NCBI GenBank assembly: GCA_027491155.1
Contig: JAIXWR010000015.1
Location: 1 to 64,000 of the forward strand
DNA: 64,000 nt
Direction of reading: 5' to 3'
DNA from: Verrucomicrobiaceae bacterium
Lineage (GTDB): Bacteria > Verrucomicrobiota > Verrucomicrobiia > Verrucomicrobiales > Akkermansiaceae
The notes below the pieces were generated by a model. It had not been told where the DNA came from. It was given only the letters and a program-made list of their open reading frames with translations, and made no database searches. Both the position numbers and the translations under genes were made by a program. Shown here piece by piece: positions 51,408-59,780 of this stretch (position 1 is the first letter of the stretch; the number at the start of each line of letters is the position of its first letter).

Positions 51408-52877
51408 ATGCGCCCGCTCATCGCCTTTTTCCTCGCCTGTGTCCTCCCGGCATCCGCGCTGAACGTCGTGTTCATCCTCGCGGATGACCTCGGCTACGGC
51501 GAGCTCGGCTGCTTCGGCCAGGCGAAGATCCGCACGCCGCACCTCGACCGGCTGGCGGCAGAGGGCACCAAGCTGACGCGCCACTACACCGGCGCGCCGG
51601 TCTGCGCCCCGGCCCGCTGCATCCTGATGAGCGGCAAGCACGCCGGCCATGCCGAGATCCGCGGCAACCGCCAGGCCAACCTTTCCTTCCCGCAGTTCAA
51701 GGAAGGCCAGCACCCGGTCTCCGCCGGCAGCCTGCTGCTGCCCGCCGTCTTCAAGAAGGCCGGCTACGCCACCGGCGCGATCGGCAAGTGGGGCCTCGGC
51801 CCGGCCACCTCCACCGGCGATCCGAACGCCCAGGGCTTCGACCTGTTCTTCGGCTACAACTGCCAGGCGGTCGCGCATTCCTACTACCCGCGCTTCCTTT
51901 GGAAAAACGACAAGCAGGTCGAGATCAACCCCAAGCCGATTCCCGGCCATGCCAAGACACCGGAAGGCGAGGTGACGATGGAGAAATGGATCGGCCAAAG
52001 CTACGCGCCGGACCTGATGGTCGCCGAGGCGGAGCAATTCATCGCGTCTAACAAGTCGAAGCCCTTCTTCCTCTACCTCGCCTTCGTCGAGCCGCACGTG
52101 GCGATGCACCCGCCGGTCGAGCGGGTGAACGAGTATCCGAAGGAATGGGACACGGAAGTCTACCGCGGCGACTCCGCTTACCTGCCGCACCCCCGTCCTC
52201 GTGCCGCCTACGCGGCGCTGGTCAGCGACCTCGACCGCCACGTCGGCAAGGTTCGCGCGGCCTTGGAAAAGGCCGGGGTGCTCGATGACACGCTGATCGT
52301 CTTCACCTCCGACAACGGCACCACCCACCCCGGCGGCCCGGGCACGCGCTTCCACATCGGCGGCTGCGACGCGCCCTTTTTCAACAGCACCGCCGGGCTG
52401 CGCGGCTACAAGGGCTCGCTCTTCGAAGGCGGCATCCGCGTGCCGGCGATCGTGCGTCTGCCGGGCAAGGTGAAGGCGGGCGCGAGCGACGAGACGCCCG
52501 GCTACTTCCCCGACTGGCTTCCCACGCTCTGCGCCGCCGCCGGCATCGAAGCGCCCCGCGGCCTCGACGGCAGCGACCTGTGGCCCGTTCTAACAGGCAG
52601 CGGCAAGCTCGGGCGCAAGACGCCGATGCTCTGGGTCTATCCCGAGTACGGCGGCCAGCTCGCGGTGCGGATCGGCGATTTCAAGGTCATCCGCCAGGGC
52701 CTCAAGACGAAGAAACCCGGACCCTGGGAGGTTTACGACCTCGCGAAGGATCCGGCGGAGGAGAAGGACCTCGCCGCCGCCCGGCCGGACCTCATCGAGC
52801 AAGCCGTCGCCCTGCTCCGGCGCGAGGTTTCGCCGAACGACAAGTTCCCGATGGAGATTCCGGGCAGCGGGGGCTAG
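51408..52877 (+). CDS. Formylglycine-dependent sulfatase
   Basis: This secreted sulfatase removes sulfate esters, probably from algal or mucin polysaccharides. The 489-residue protein has a signal peptide (MRPLIAFFLACVLPASA), the metal-binding VFILADDLGYGELGCFG, and the C-type formylglycine motif CAPAR (Cys66) with LMSGKHAGH after it, plus TLIVFTSDNGTTHPGG. An upstream ATG at 51390 adds six residues. It is linked by a nine-base gap to the next gene. Two TGTTAGA heptamers, in the reverse orientation, lie within it. Confidence 0.94.
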   Translation: MRPLIAFFLACVLPASALNVVFILADDLGYGELGCFGQAKIRTPHLDRLAAEGTKLTRHYTGAPVCAPARCILMSGKHAGHAEIRGNRQANLSFPQFKEGQHPVSAGSLLLPAVFKKAGYATGAIGKWGLGPATSTGDPNAQGFDLFFGYNCQAVAHSYYPRFLWKNDKQVEINPKPIPGHAKTPEGEVTMEKWIGQSYAPDLMVAEAEQFIASNKSKPFFLYLAFVEPHVAMHPPVERVNEYPKEWDTEVYRGDSAYLPHPRPRAAYAALVSDLDRHVGKVRAALEKAGVLDDTLIVFTSDNGTTHPGGPGTRFHIGGCDAPFFNSTAGLRGYKGSLFEGGIRVPAIVRLPGKVKAGASDETPGYFPDWLPTLCAAAGIEAPRGLDGSDLWPVLTGSGKLGRKTPMLWVYPEYGGQLAVRIGDFKVIRQGLKTKKPGPWEVYDLAKDPAEEKDLAAARPDLIEQAVALLRREVSPNDKFPMEIPGSGG

Positions 52878-52886
52878 AACGGTCCC

Positions 52887-53573
52887 ATGACCGACGCGGG
52901 CCGCGGGCCCTTCACCGCCTATCCCGGCATCGAGCAAGCGCTGGCCGGGCAGTTGCGCGAGGCGGCGCTGGATCACGAGGCCTTCGCGATGCGGCTCAAG
53001 GCCTGCGAGCTGCCGAAGTGCCGCGCCACCTGCTGCCACGACGGCGCGCTTCTAACGGAAGAGGAAATGGCGGGCATCGGCGAGGTGGTGGAAGCGCATC
53101 GCGACCTGCTGGCCGGCTACGGTTGGGAGGAAGAGCGCTATCTCACGATGGACGGCCGCCAAGGCCGCACCGTCACGCTCGCAGCCGGCGATGGCGTGCT
53201 GGCGGACGATTTCCCGCCGCATTTCCCGAAGACCCGCTGCGTGTTCCTCGATGCCGGGCACCGCTGCGTGCTCCAGCGCCTGGCCATGGACACCGGCCGG
53301 CACCCGTGGTGGTGGAAGCCGGTCTCGTGCTGGATGCATCCGCTGCTGCTGCGGCCGCCCGCCGGGTCTCGGCGACCGGTCCTCACCCTCGCCCGACCCG
53401 GCCATGACCCGGCGGCGGGGAAGGATTATCCGGGCTTCGGGTCCTGCACGCCCTGCGGCGTCGCGAATCCCGCCGGTCCCGAAGCTTGGGAAACCCTGCG
53501 GCCGGAACTCGAGCTGTTAGGGAAGATCTCCGGCAGGGATCTGCCGCGGGAACTGGGCGGCGGGGAGGCCTGA
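52887..53573 (+). CDS. Cysteine-cluster (YkgJ-like) metal-binding protein
   Basis: This 228-residue protein has a CELPKCRATCCHDGALLTEE cluster near residues 40-60 and further cysteines in TRCVFLDAGHRCVLQRLA, VSCWMHPLLL and GSCTPCGVANP. The pattern fits the YkgJ/DUF3109-like zinc- or iron-chelating proteins of unknown function. It starts nine bases after the sulfatase and likely shares its transcript. The three similar Cys groups suggest a bound metal centre. Confidence 0.8.
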   Translation: MTDAGRGPFTAYPGIEQALAGQLREAALDHEAFAMRLKACELPKCRATCCHDGALLTEEEMAGIGEVVEAHRDLLAGYGWEEERYLTMDGRQGRTVTLAAGDGVLADDFPPHFPKTRCVFLDAGHRCVLQRLAMDTGRHPWWWKPVSCWMHPLLLRPPAGSRRPVLTLARPGHDPAAGKDYPGFGSCTPCGVANPAGPEAWETLRPELELLGKISGRDLPRELGGGEA

Positions 53574-53582
53574 AGCGGAAGC

Positions 53583-54443
53583 TCAAGGTTCGGTTTCCAG
53601 CCGTGCGGCGATCGCGTCCACGACCAGGTCCGGCGAGAACTCGCCGGCGGTGAGTCCGATGCGGGCGGCTCCGGCGATGACGCCGCGGTCGATCGCACCG
53701 GCATCGGCCACGGGAAAGGCGGGGAGGCCCAGCCGCCGGGAGGTTTCCACGAGCGCGCGGACGGAGGCCTCGGTGGCCTCGCCCGCGATCAGGATCACCT
53801 CTGCCCAGCGGCTGAGCGCTTCCACGGACCTCTCGCGCTCCCCCGTCGCGGGCGAGGTCGTATCGAGGAAAACCATGCGGCTGTCCGGGTGGCGCTGGCG
53901 CAGGGCCTCCGCCACCACGCCCGCACGACGGCGGGACACCAGGGTTTGACACACCATGCCGAACTTCGGCGCGAAGGGCAGCAGGGCGGCCTCGTCGGCA
54001 TCCTCCACCACCGCGGCTCCCGCCACTTCGCCGGAGATCGACGCGCATTCGGCGTCGTCATGGAAGCCGCAGACCAGCGGCTTGGCGTGCTCCAGCGCGA
54101 GCAGGCCGAGCGAGGTCTGGGCGCGGCGGACGGCCGGAAGGGTGAGGTCGAGCACCTCGTGGCCGCTCGCTTTCCAGCGGCGCAGGACCGGCTTCGGCAG
54201 ACCGGCGAAGGGCACCACGACCACCCGCGTCGGCGCACGGGCATCGTCGGGCGATCCCTCCAGCGCCCCGCGGCGGCGATAGAGTTCGCACAGGGCGGCA
54301 TCGGGCGCGAGCGGTCCGAGCACCGTCGCCGTCCCGCGCTTCAAAAGGGCGTCCAGCCGGGCCAGCGCCGCACGGGTCTCCGCCCCGTGGCCGAGCGTCA
54401 TCGCCCGCCGGAACTGGGGCCTCAGGGAAAGGGAAGGGGTCAT
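53583..54443 (-). CDS. IspH-like protein lacking the Fe-S cysteines
   Basis: This 286-residue protein follows the IspH (LytB) fold along its length: CGFHDDAECASISGEVAGAA parallels the HPEVxGxxGQ region, FGMVCQTLVSR the xVVSQTT segment, and ARIGLTAGEFSPDLVVDAI the C-terminal GVTAGASxP block. IspH needs three cysteines for its [4Fe-4S] cluster. Here the first (GFCxGV) position reads RRAMTL, the second (DATCP) reads DLTLP with Leu102, and the third (TICYAT) reads TTSPAT with Ser197. The active-site HN after GPL is PD. It cannot be a functional IspH as we know it. It sits alone behind two palindromes. Confidence 0.75.
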   Translation of the reverse strand: MTPSLSLRPQFRRAMTLGHGAETRAALARLDALLKRGTATVLGPLAPDAALCELYRRRGALEGSPDDARAPTRVVVVPFAGLPKPVLRRWKASGHEVLDLTLPAVRRAQTSLGLLALEHAKPLVCGFHDDAECASISGEVAGAAVVEDADEAALLPFAPKFGMVCQTLVSRRRAGVVAEALRQRHPDSRMVFLDTTSPATGERERSVEALSRWAEVILIAGEATEASVRALVETSRRLGLPAFPVADAGAIDRGVIAGAARIGLTAGEFSPDLVVDAIAARLETEP

Positions 54444-54446
54444 AAG

Positions 54447-54461
54447 CTTTGCCAGACAAAG
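54447..54461. promoter_or_regulatory. Operator-like palindrome 1, next to the IspH-like start
   Basis: CTTTG-CCAGA-CAAAG lies three bases upstream of the IspH-like ATG. Together with the second copy it has the form CTTTGC...ACAAAGT seen twice. Confidence 0.5.
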
Positions 54462-54501
54462 TTTAAGGGCCGAAAAAACGCCGCTTGCAGGGCGGACGGA
54501 G

Positions 54502-54524
54502 TTCACTTTGCAGAACAAAGTGAA
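54502..54524. promoter_or_regulatory. Operator-like palindrome 2 upstream of the IspH-like gene
   Basis: TTCACTTTG and CAAAGTGAA are perfect 9-base arms around CAGAA, about 60 bases before the IspH-like ATG. The core matches palindrome 1 (CTTTGC, spacer, ACAAAGT), as expected for two binding sites of one regulator. No regulator gene is adjacent. Confidence 0.6.
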
Positions 54525-54566
54525 ATTGGCAAGCCTTGAATCGGAGGGAAAGGCAGGACGCTGGGC

Positions 54567-55850
54567 CTAAGGGTCCTCTTCGGGCTTCGCCGCGGCTTTG
54601 CCGATCGCTTCCAGCAACTCCTCGCGCTCGCTTCCCGGCGGCAGGGTGGCGGCCCAACGGGCGGCAGCATCGGCATCGTAGGGGGCCACGGTCCGGGCGT
54701 AGGATTTCACCGCGGCCTGCTTGGCCGGGCCGTCCTCCGCCTGGCTCAGCCAAAGTCCCGCCGCCTTGTAATCGCTGCGGGTCCAGTGGTCCATCATCCT
54801 GCCGGCTTTCGACTCCCACTCCCCGGCCGGCAGCTTGGACGACATCCATTCGATCCAATTCCCGGTGTCGGCACCGGTGCGCCAGGGCTCGATGCTGCCG
54901 GCCACCACCAGCATCTCCGCGGTATCCAGGCCCGCGCCGTCGATCCATTCCGTCGCACTTTCGAAGCCGTCTTTCATCGCGCCCTCGGCGAGCCCGAGCA
55001 AAGTCGGGGCAGCGAGCAGGGAGGTCCCGTCCCCGCTTTGGGCTGCAAGATGATCGCGCAGGGCGGAGAGGATCATGTTGCGCTCGGCCGGGGTATCGGC
55101 GGACCCCGCGATCGACCGGCCGGCACTGACCGCGTCCTCCAGCCCGAGTTCGTCGACCAGCTTGAAGGCCAGCCGCGGGTCCCGCTTTGCCGTGCCGCCG
55201 ATCAGGTCGCGCTTGGTTTGCTCGGTGACGAGGTCCGGATGGCTGGCGGAGTTTTTCCGCACCCAATCGAGCGCGGCAGCCGGGTCCTGGCCGGCCCACT
55301 TCGAAATTGCCTGCCCCAGCACGTGCCCGTTGTCCTTGCCCAGGAGATCGGAGGACTCGGTGAAAATCGCCAGCGCCGCGGCGGGGTGATCGTTGGCGAG
55401 CATGCTGATCGCGAAGCCGACGATGTTGCGCCGCATTTCGGCGCTGAGCTCGCCGTTGGCGCGGAGTTCGCCGATCAGCACCTTGAGCTGGGCGGGGTCG
55501 AGCCGCAGCATGTCGTCGAGCAGGCCGAAGACCTCCTGCTGGAAATCCTCGTCCGGCGGTGTGCCGCTTTTCTCGGTGGCTTCCATCTTGAGCGCGAAAG
55601 CCGCGAGCCTGCCCGCGAACTCCTTCGGATCGATTGCCGCCGCCCCGTCGCAGGTCGCCCGTGCCGTCTTCGCCGGAAGCACCGCCTTGCCGTCCTGCAC
55701 CAGGCCGTCGGTCGACAGCCCGAGCGCGCGGGCCTCGGCCATCAGGCGGCCGTGGCTTTCGCGCGCAGCGGCCAGCTTGCCGCGGTCCTGCCAGCCGAGG
55801 AAGGCGGCGGCGGCCAAGATCAGCGCGGTGGCGAGCAGGGAAAGCTTCAT
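54567..55850 (-). CDS. Secreted helical-repeat protein, paralog B
   Basis: This 427-residue protein has an N-terminal membrane or signal segment (MKLSLLATALILAAAAFLGW) and a body of helical repeats with W...DPAAALDW-like signatures (SKWAGQDPAAALDWVRKNSA, DHWTRSDYKAAGLWLSQAED, APYDADAAARWAATLP). The family is expanded in Verrucomicrobia but I know no function. Its start overlaps the stop of paralog A (ATGA), so it arose by tandem duplication and stays coupled. Confidence 0.82.
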   Translation of the reverse strand: MKLSLLATALILAAAAFLGWQDRGKLAAARESHGRLMAEARALGLSTDGLVQDGKAVLPAKTARATCDGAAAIDPKEFAGRLAAFALKMEATEKSGTPPDEDFQQEVFGLLDDMLRLDPAQLKVLIGELRANGELSAEMRRNIVGFAISMLANDHPAAALAIFTESSDLLGKDNGHVLGQAISKWAGQDPAAALDWVRKNSASHPDLVTEQTKRDLIGGTAKRDPRLAFKLVDELGLEDAVSAGRSIAGSADTPAERNMILSALRDHLAAQSGDGTSLLAAPTLLGLAEGAMKDGFESATEWIDGAGLDTAEMLVVAGSIEPWRTGADTGNWIEWMSSKLPAGEWESKAGRMMDHWTRSDYKAAGLWLSQAEDGPAKQAAVKSYARTVAPYDADAAARWAATLPPGSEREELLEAIGKAAAKPEEDP

Positions 55851-57124
55851 GGTCCGGTTGCGGCGGGATTCGCCAAGCGGTTCGGATTGTTGAGGAAGCG
55901 GGCTTCGACTTCCGCGCGCTTCACGGGATCGGAGATCTTTCCGGCCAGCTCCAGGATCCCTTCCCGCGATGACTCCGGCGCGTTCTTGAGAAAGGCCACC
56001 AGCGCGTCGTCGTTCCCGCTTTCTTGCTGATACTTCAACGCCTCCTTCGCCATGTCGGGAAACTCCAGCCACTCGCTCAGGTGGGCCAGCGCCTCGCCGC
56101 TCAGCCGCTCGGCATCGGCCGGCGCCTCGGCAAGGATCCACGCGCGGGTCTCGTCGACGCTGGTCGTCATCTCGTCCTGCCGCTTGAAGCGTTCCTTCAG
56201 CGCCTCGCCCACCACCGCCGCCCGCTCTTCCGCACCGGCATCGATCGCCCCGAGGAACTCGCCGACCTTCCCGTAGCCGTTCTTGACCAGCGGCGCCGCG
56301 CTGCGGCCGAGGGCCGAAAGGCGTTCACCGGGCGCCACCTGGCTGCGGATCAGGTCCGCCACCGCCTTTTCCGTGCCCGGCCGGATGCGGAAATGGAAGG
56401 GATTGGCGAAGACCTCGTCGCGCTGGTCTTCCGGCAGCGAGGCGAGCCGGCGCGCGGCTTCGGCGGGATCGCTGACCACGAGGTGCTGGATCAACCCGGC
56501 TTCGAAGCGGATGCGCGGGTCGTGCTGCCCGTCGAGCCGCTTGTTTTCAAAAGTCCCCGCCGCGACCTGCCGGTCCATCCACGCCGCGGCGGCCGCGGGA
56601 TCCTTGCCGCTCCAGCTCTGGAAGGCGTTCGCAAGTTGCCAGGAGAGCCCGCCGTCGGTCCCGCCGATGCGGTCGGCGAAGCGCTCCAGCGCCACCTGCG
56701 GGTCCTTGTTCGAGAGGATCCCGATCATCATGCCCTCGAGCTCGCGCCGCGCGGCGTCGGAAAGATCGAGCCCCGCGATTTCATCGAGGCCCGCCAGCAG
56801 CTCTTCGGTGGACAGCGCCAGCAAGGTCCTCTGCAAGGCAACCATCGCCCGCATGTCGCCGTCGCCGCCGTTCTTCATCGCGGCCTGGGTGGCGGCGATC
56901 TTCCTCCAGTCGATCTTCTTCCCGCCGCGGGCGGACTGCGCCTCGCGCCGGGCGGCGAGCGACGGGGACGGGGCGTCCGCCGCGGAAGGCTGCGCGGCTT
57001 CGAGCCGGCCGCGCAAGGCCTCGCTCTCCAGTTCCAGGGTCGCGATCGAGCGCCGCTGCGAGCCGATCCACGCGCCGGAGACCGCCAGCGCGAGAAGGGG
57101 AGGGAGGAGGTGCGAGGGTTTCAT
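55847..57124 (-). CDS. Secreted helical-repeat protein, paralog A
   Basis: This 425-residue protein has an N-terminal signal anchor (SHLLPPLLALAVSGAWIG), a coiled coil (RRSIATLELESEALRGRLEA), and helical repeats with the same W-DPAAAAAW signature (FQSWSGKDPAAAAAWMDRQV, LVVSDPAEAARRLASLPEDQ). It precedes paralog B with a four-base overlap. Possible roles include envelope scaffolding; no evidence decides. Confidence 0.82.
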   Translation of the reverse strand: MKPSHLLPPLLALAVSGAWIGSQRRSIATLELESEALRGRLEAAQPSAADAPSPSLAARREAQSARGGKKIDWRKIAATQAAMKNGGDGDMRAMVALQRTLLALSTEELLAGLDEIAGLDLSDAARRELEGMMIGILSNKDPQVALERFADRIGGTDGGLSWQLANAFQSWSGKDPAAAAAWMDRQVAAGTFENKRLDGQHDPRIRFEAGLIQHLVVSDPAEAARRLASLPEDQRDEVFANPFHFRIRPGTEKAVADLIRSQVAPGERLSALGRSAAPLVKNGYGKVGEFLGAIDAGAEERAAVVGEALKERFKRQDEMTTSVDETRAWILAEAPADAERLSGEALAHLSEWLEFPDMAKEALKYQQESGNDDALVAFLKNAPESSREGILELAGKISDPVKRAEVEARFLNNPNRLANPAATGP

Positions 57125-57187
57125 GGGTCCGCAGGAAGAATGATACGCGGACCTGCCGCCGGAGTCGCCTCGAAAGTGCGGGGCGCT

Positions 57188-59602
57188 TCACCACGCCCGC
57201 TCGCCGCGCCCGTCGTACGGCAGCCATAGTAGCGCGACGGAATCGACGCTGACGTTCGTCTTGGTCGGCTTGAGCGACTCGGTTTCGAGCACCAGCGCGG
57301 CGGGATCGTAGCTCTGCGAAAGCCCGGCGATCTCGGTCTCGAGCTGCCGGTTCAGCTCCGCGATCTGCTGCTGGACGGTTTCCACCTTGTCTTCCGCGGC
57401 GGCGACGTCCTGGTGCTGCTTGTAGGCGCTGGTGCCTTTCGAAAGGGCGGAGCTGGCGCTGCGCTTGCGGCCCATCAGCCCGCCGAGCAGGCCGCCGAGG
57501 ATCGACACGCCGGCCTGCATCTTCGCGCTCTGCGACTCGGCCTTCTGGCGGGCAAGTCCGGCTTCCGCGGTTTGCAGGCGGCCTTCGAGGGTCTCGAGCT
57601 TCTTGCCGGTCGCGGCGCGGAGTTTTTCCACGGCGGCATCGCGCGCCTCGCGGGCCTTCTGGGAAAGCCGGGCGCGGAACTCGGCTTCGGATTCGCCGAT
57701 CTCGGAGTAGGCCTTCAAGGCCGGGCAGGTGAAGATGTCGGCGCGCTCGTTGCGGTAGAGCCACTCGGCGAAGTCCTTCTCGACCTGCTTGTAGTTCGCG
57801 GCGTTCATCGCGAAGCCTGGCAGCGGCGCGAAGCCGGCACCCGCGGCAGGCTCGGAGCCGAGCTCCTCCGGCTTGAGCGGCGGCGGGAGATCGCGCTCCC
57901 AGTCGATCGCTTCCGGCAAGATCGCGTTCACCTTGCGGACCTTGCGGCTGCCTTCGATGCCGGCCTTGGCCGAGGCGAAATGCACGGTGCCGACCCGCAG
58001 CAAATGCGGCTTGTAGGTCACCTCGGTGGCATCGCCGGCCGGCGGGGCGAACTTTTCCACGACTCCCGCGCCGACCACCGGACGGGCCGATGCCTTCGCG
58101 GCGGGCGCCGCCATGCCGGGCATCGCCATCGGGTTGGCCTCCGCGGCTACGGCATCCTTCGTACTTCCGAAAGCCGCGCGCTTCGGGTCCATCAGCGCCT
58201 TGATGCTGGTGCGGGTCAGCGGGCCGGTCAGGTAGCTCATCACCCAGCGCACGTGGAACAGCACGGGGTGGTCCTCGTGGACGTTGTTCATCAGGAAGAC
58301 GCGGTTGCCGAGGCCGGAGAGCAGCTTCTCCATCGAGGCGCGGTCGAACTTCGCGTTCTGCGCGCCGGCCGCGCCTTCCAGGCCGTCGAGCACCCGCAGC
58401 TTGTCGCGCTCCGTCTGCAAGCGGCCGAGGAACCAGGTGCCGATGTTCGACAGCGCCTTGTAGTCGAGGTCGACCGGGTTTTGCGTCGCCAGCAGGCAGC
58501 CGAGGCCGAAGGCGCGGGCCTGCTTGAGCAGCGTCATCATCGGCCGCTTGCTCGGCGGGTTCGCCGATGGCGGCAGGTAGCCGAAGATCTCGTCCATGTA
58601 GAGCAAGGCGCGCAGCGAGGTGGTGCCGCTTTGGCCGCGCATCCAGCCGAGGGTCTGGTTGAGGATCAGGCTGACGAAGAACATCCGCTCGGCATCGCCG
58701 AGGTGGGAGATCGAGAAAATCGAAATGCGCGGCTTGCCATCGGGCGCGTGGAGCATCTTCGCGATGTCCAGCGGCGGACCTTCGAGCCAGGTCGAGAAGC
58801 CGGGCGAGGCGAGCAGGTTGTTGAATTTCAGCGCAAGGGTCTGGCGGTCTTTCTGTGGCAGGAAGCTTTCGAGGTCGATCACGCCGACCTTGTCGAAGCC
58901 GGGCTTCTGGATGTGGCGGATCAGGGTTTCCAGCGTGATGTCGCGCTCGGCGGCCCACTCGTGCTGGAAGATGTTGGAGAGAAGGATGGCCTGGGGCGAC
59001 TGGATCGGATCGGCATCGACGCCGACCAGCGAAAGCAGCGACGCGACGGTGCTCTCGATGCGTTCGCCAAGCAGTTCGGCATCGTCCATGATCTCGAAAG
59101 GCGGCGCTTCCAGCGAGCTGAGGATCGAGACCGGGATGCCGGCCTTGGAGCCGGGCGTGAAGATGTTGATGTCGACCTTCGACTTGAGTTGCGCGATCCG
59201 TTCCGGCGACTGGCCCCAGTCGGCCAGGCCTTTCTTCCAGGTCTCGGCGGTCTTGGCCGCGAACTCGTCGGGCGTGACGCCTTTCTTCGCCGCATCGTCC
59301 TCGTTGATCCAAGGCCGGAAGTCTTCGGAGCGGAGTTCGGGGAAGGTGAGGAGCAGGTTGGAGATGTCGCCTTTCGGATCGATCACGATTGCCGGGATGT
59401 TGTCCATTGCGGCTTCCTCCAGCAGCGCGAGGCAGAGGCCGGTTTTGCCGGAGCCGGTCATGCCGAGCACCACGCCGTGGGTGACCAGGTCCTTCGAATC
59501 GTAGAGCACCAGCCCGCCGTCGGCGGACTTCGTCTCCAGATCGTATTCGCGGCCGAGGTAAAAGGCGCCCAGCTTTTCGTAGTCGGAGACGGAGGGGATC
59601 AT
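57188..59602 (-). CDS. HerA-like ATP-binding protein (DUF853/DUF87 type)
   Basis: This 804-residue protein has Walker A GMTGSGKTG at residues 47-55, Walker B-like AIVIDPKGDISNLLLTFP, LLYMDEIFGYLPP and LATQNPVDLDYKALSNIGTW, the FtsK/HerA-like hexameric ATPase pattern. A long C-terminal coiled coil (GKKLETLEGRLQTAEAGLAR) follows, with a small glycine-rich segment GVSILGGLLGGLMGRK between. Members are thought to translocate DNA or unfold proteins; the role is unknown. It is divergent from rhlE and not next to NurA or other defense genes. Confidence 0.88.
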   Translation of the reverse strand: MIPSVSDYEKLGAFYLGREYDLETKSADGGLVLYDSKDLVTHGVVLGMTGSGKTGLCLALLEEAAMDNIPAIVIDPKGDISNLLLTFPELRSEDFRPWINEDDAAKKGVTPDEFAAKTAETWKKGLADWGQSPERIAQLKSKVDINIFTPGSKAGIPVSILSSLEAPPFEIMDDAELLGERIESTVASLLSLVGVDADPIQSPQAILLSNIFQHEWAAERDITLETLIRHIQKPGFDKVGVIDLESFLPQKDRQTLALKFNNLLASPGFSTWLEGPPLDIAKMLHAPDGKPRISIFSISHLGDAERMFFVSLILNQTLGWMRGQSGTTSLRALLYMDEIFGYLPPSANPPSKRPMMTLLKQARAFGLGCLLATQNPVDLDYKALSNIGTWFLGRLQTERDKLRVLDGLEGAAGAQNAKFDRASMEKLLSGLGNRVFLMNNVHEDHPVLFHVRWVMSYLTGPLTRTSIKALMDPKRAAFGSTKDAVAAEANPMAMPGMAAPAAKASARPVVGAGVVEKFAPPAGDATEVTYKPHLLRVGTVHFASAKAGIEGSRKVRKVNAILPEAIDWERDLPPPLKPEELGSEPAAGAGFAPLPGFAMNAANYKQVEKDFAEWLYRNERADIFTCPALKAYSEIGESEAEFRARLSQKAREARDAAVEKLRAATGKKLETLEGRLQTAEAGLARQKAESQSAKMQAGVSILGGLLGGLMGRKRSASSALSKGTSAYKQHQDVAAAEDKVETVQQQIAELNRQLETEIAGLSQSYDPAALVLETESLKPTKTNVSVDSVALLWLPYDGRGERAW

Positions 59603-59780
59603 GATGGGAGGAGGTTAGGAGAGGTCGGCGCGGGTTGAGAAGGATGTTGTTTCGGTCCGGCGTGGTTCGGCTCGCGGCAACAAAGCCCGCCACGGCACTT
59701 GGGGACGAGATCCTCCGCGCCCCCGGTGCGCGTTGCGTTTGTTGCTGCGATTCGACAAACTCGCTGCGTAAGTTCCCCGC

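Noticed and set aside
57188-59602. HerA-like ATPase as part of a defense system.
   Set aside because: No NurA, SIR2 or other defense partner is adjacent, and the long coiled-coil C terminus fits the solitary DUF853-type proteins instead.
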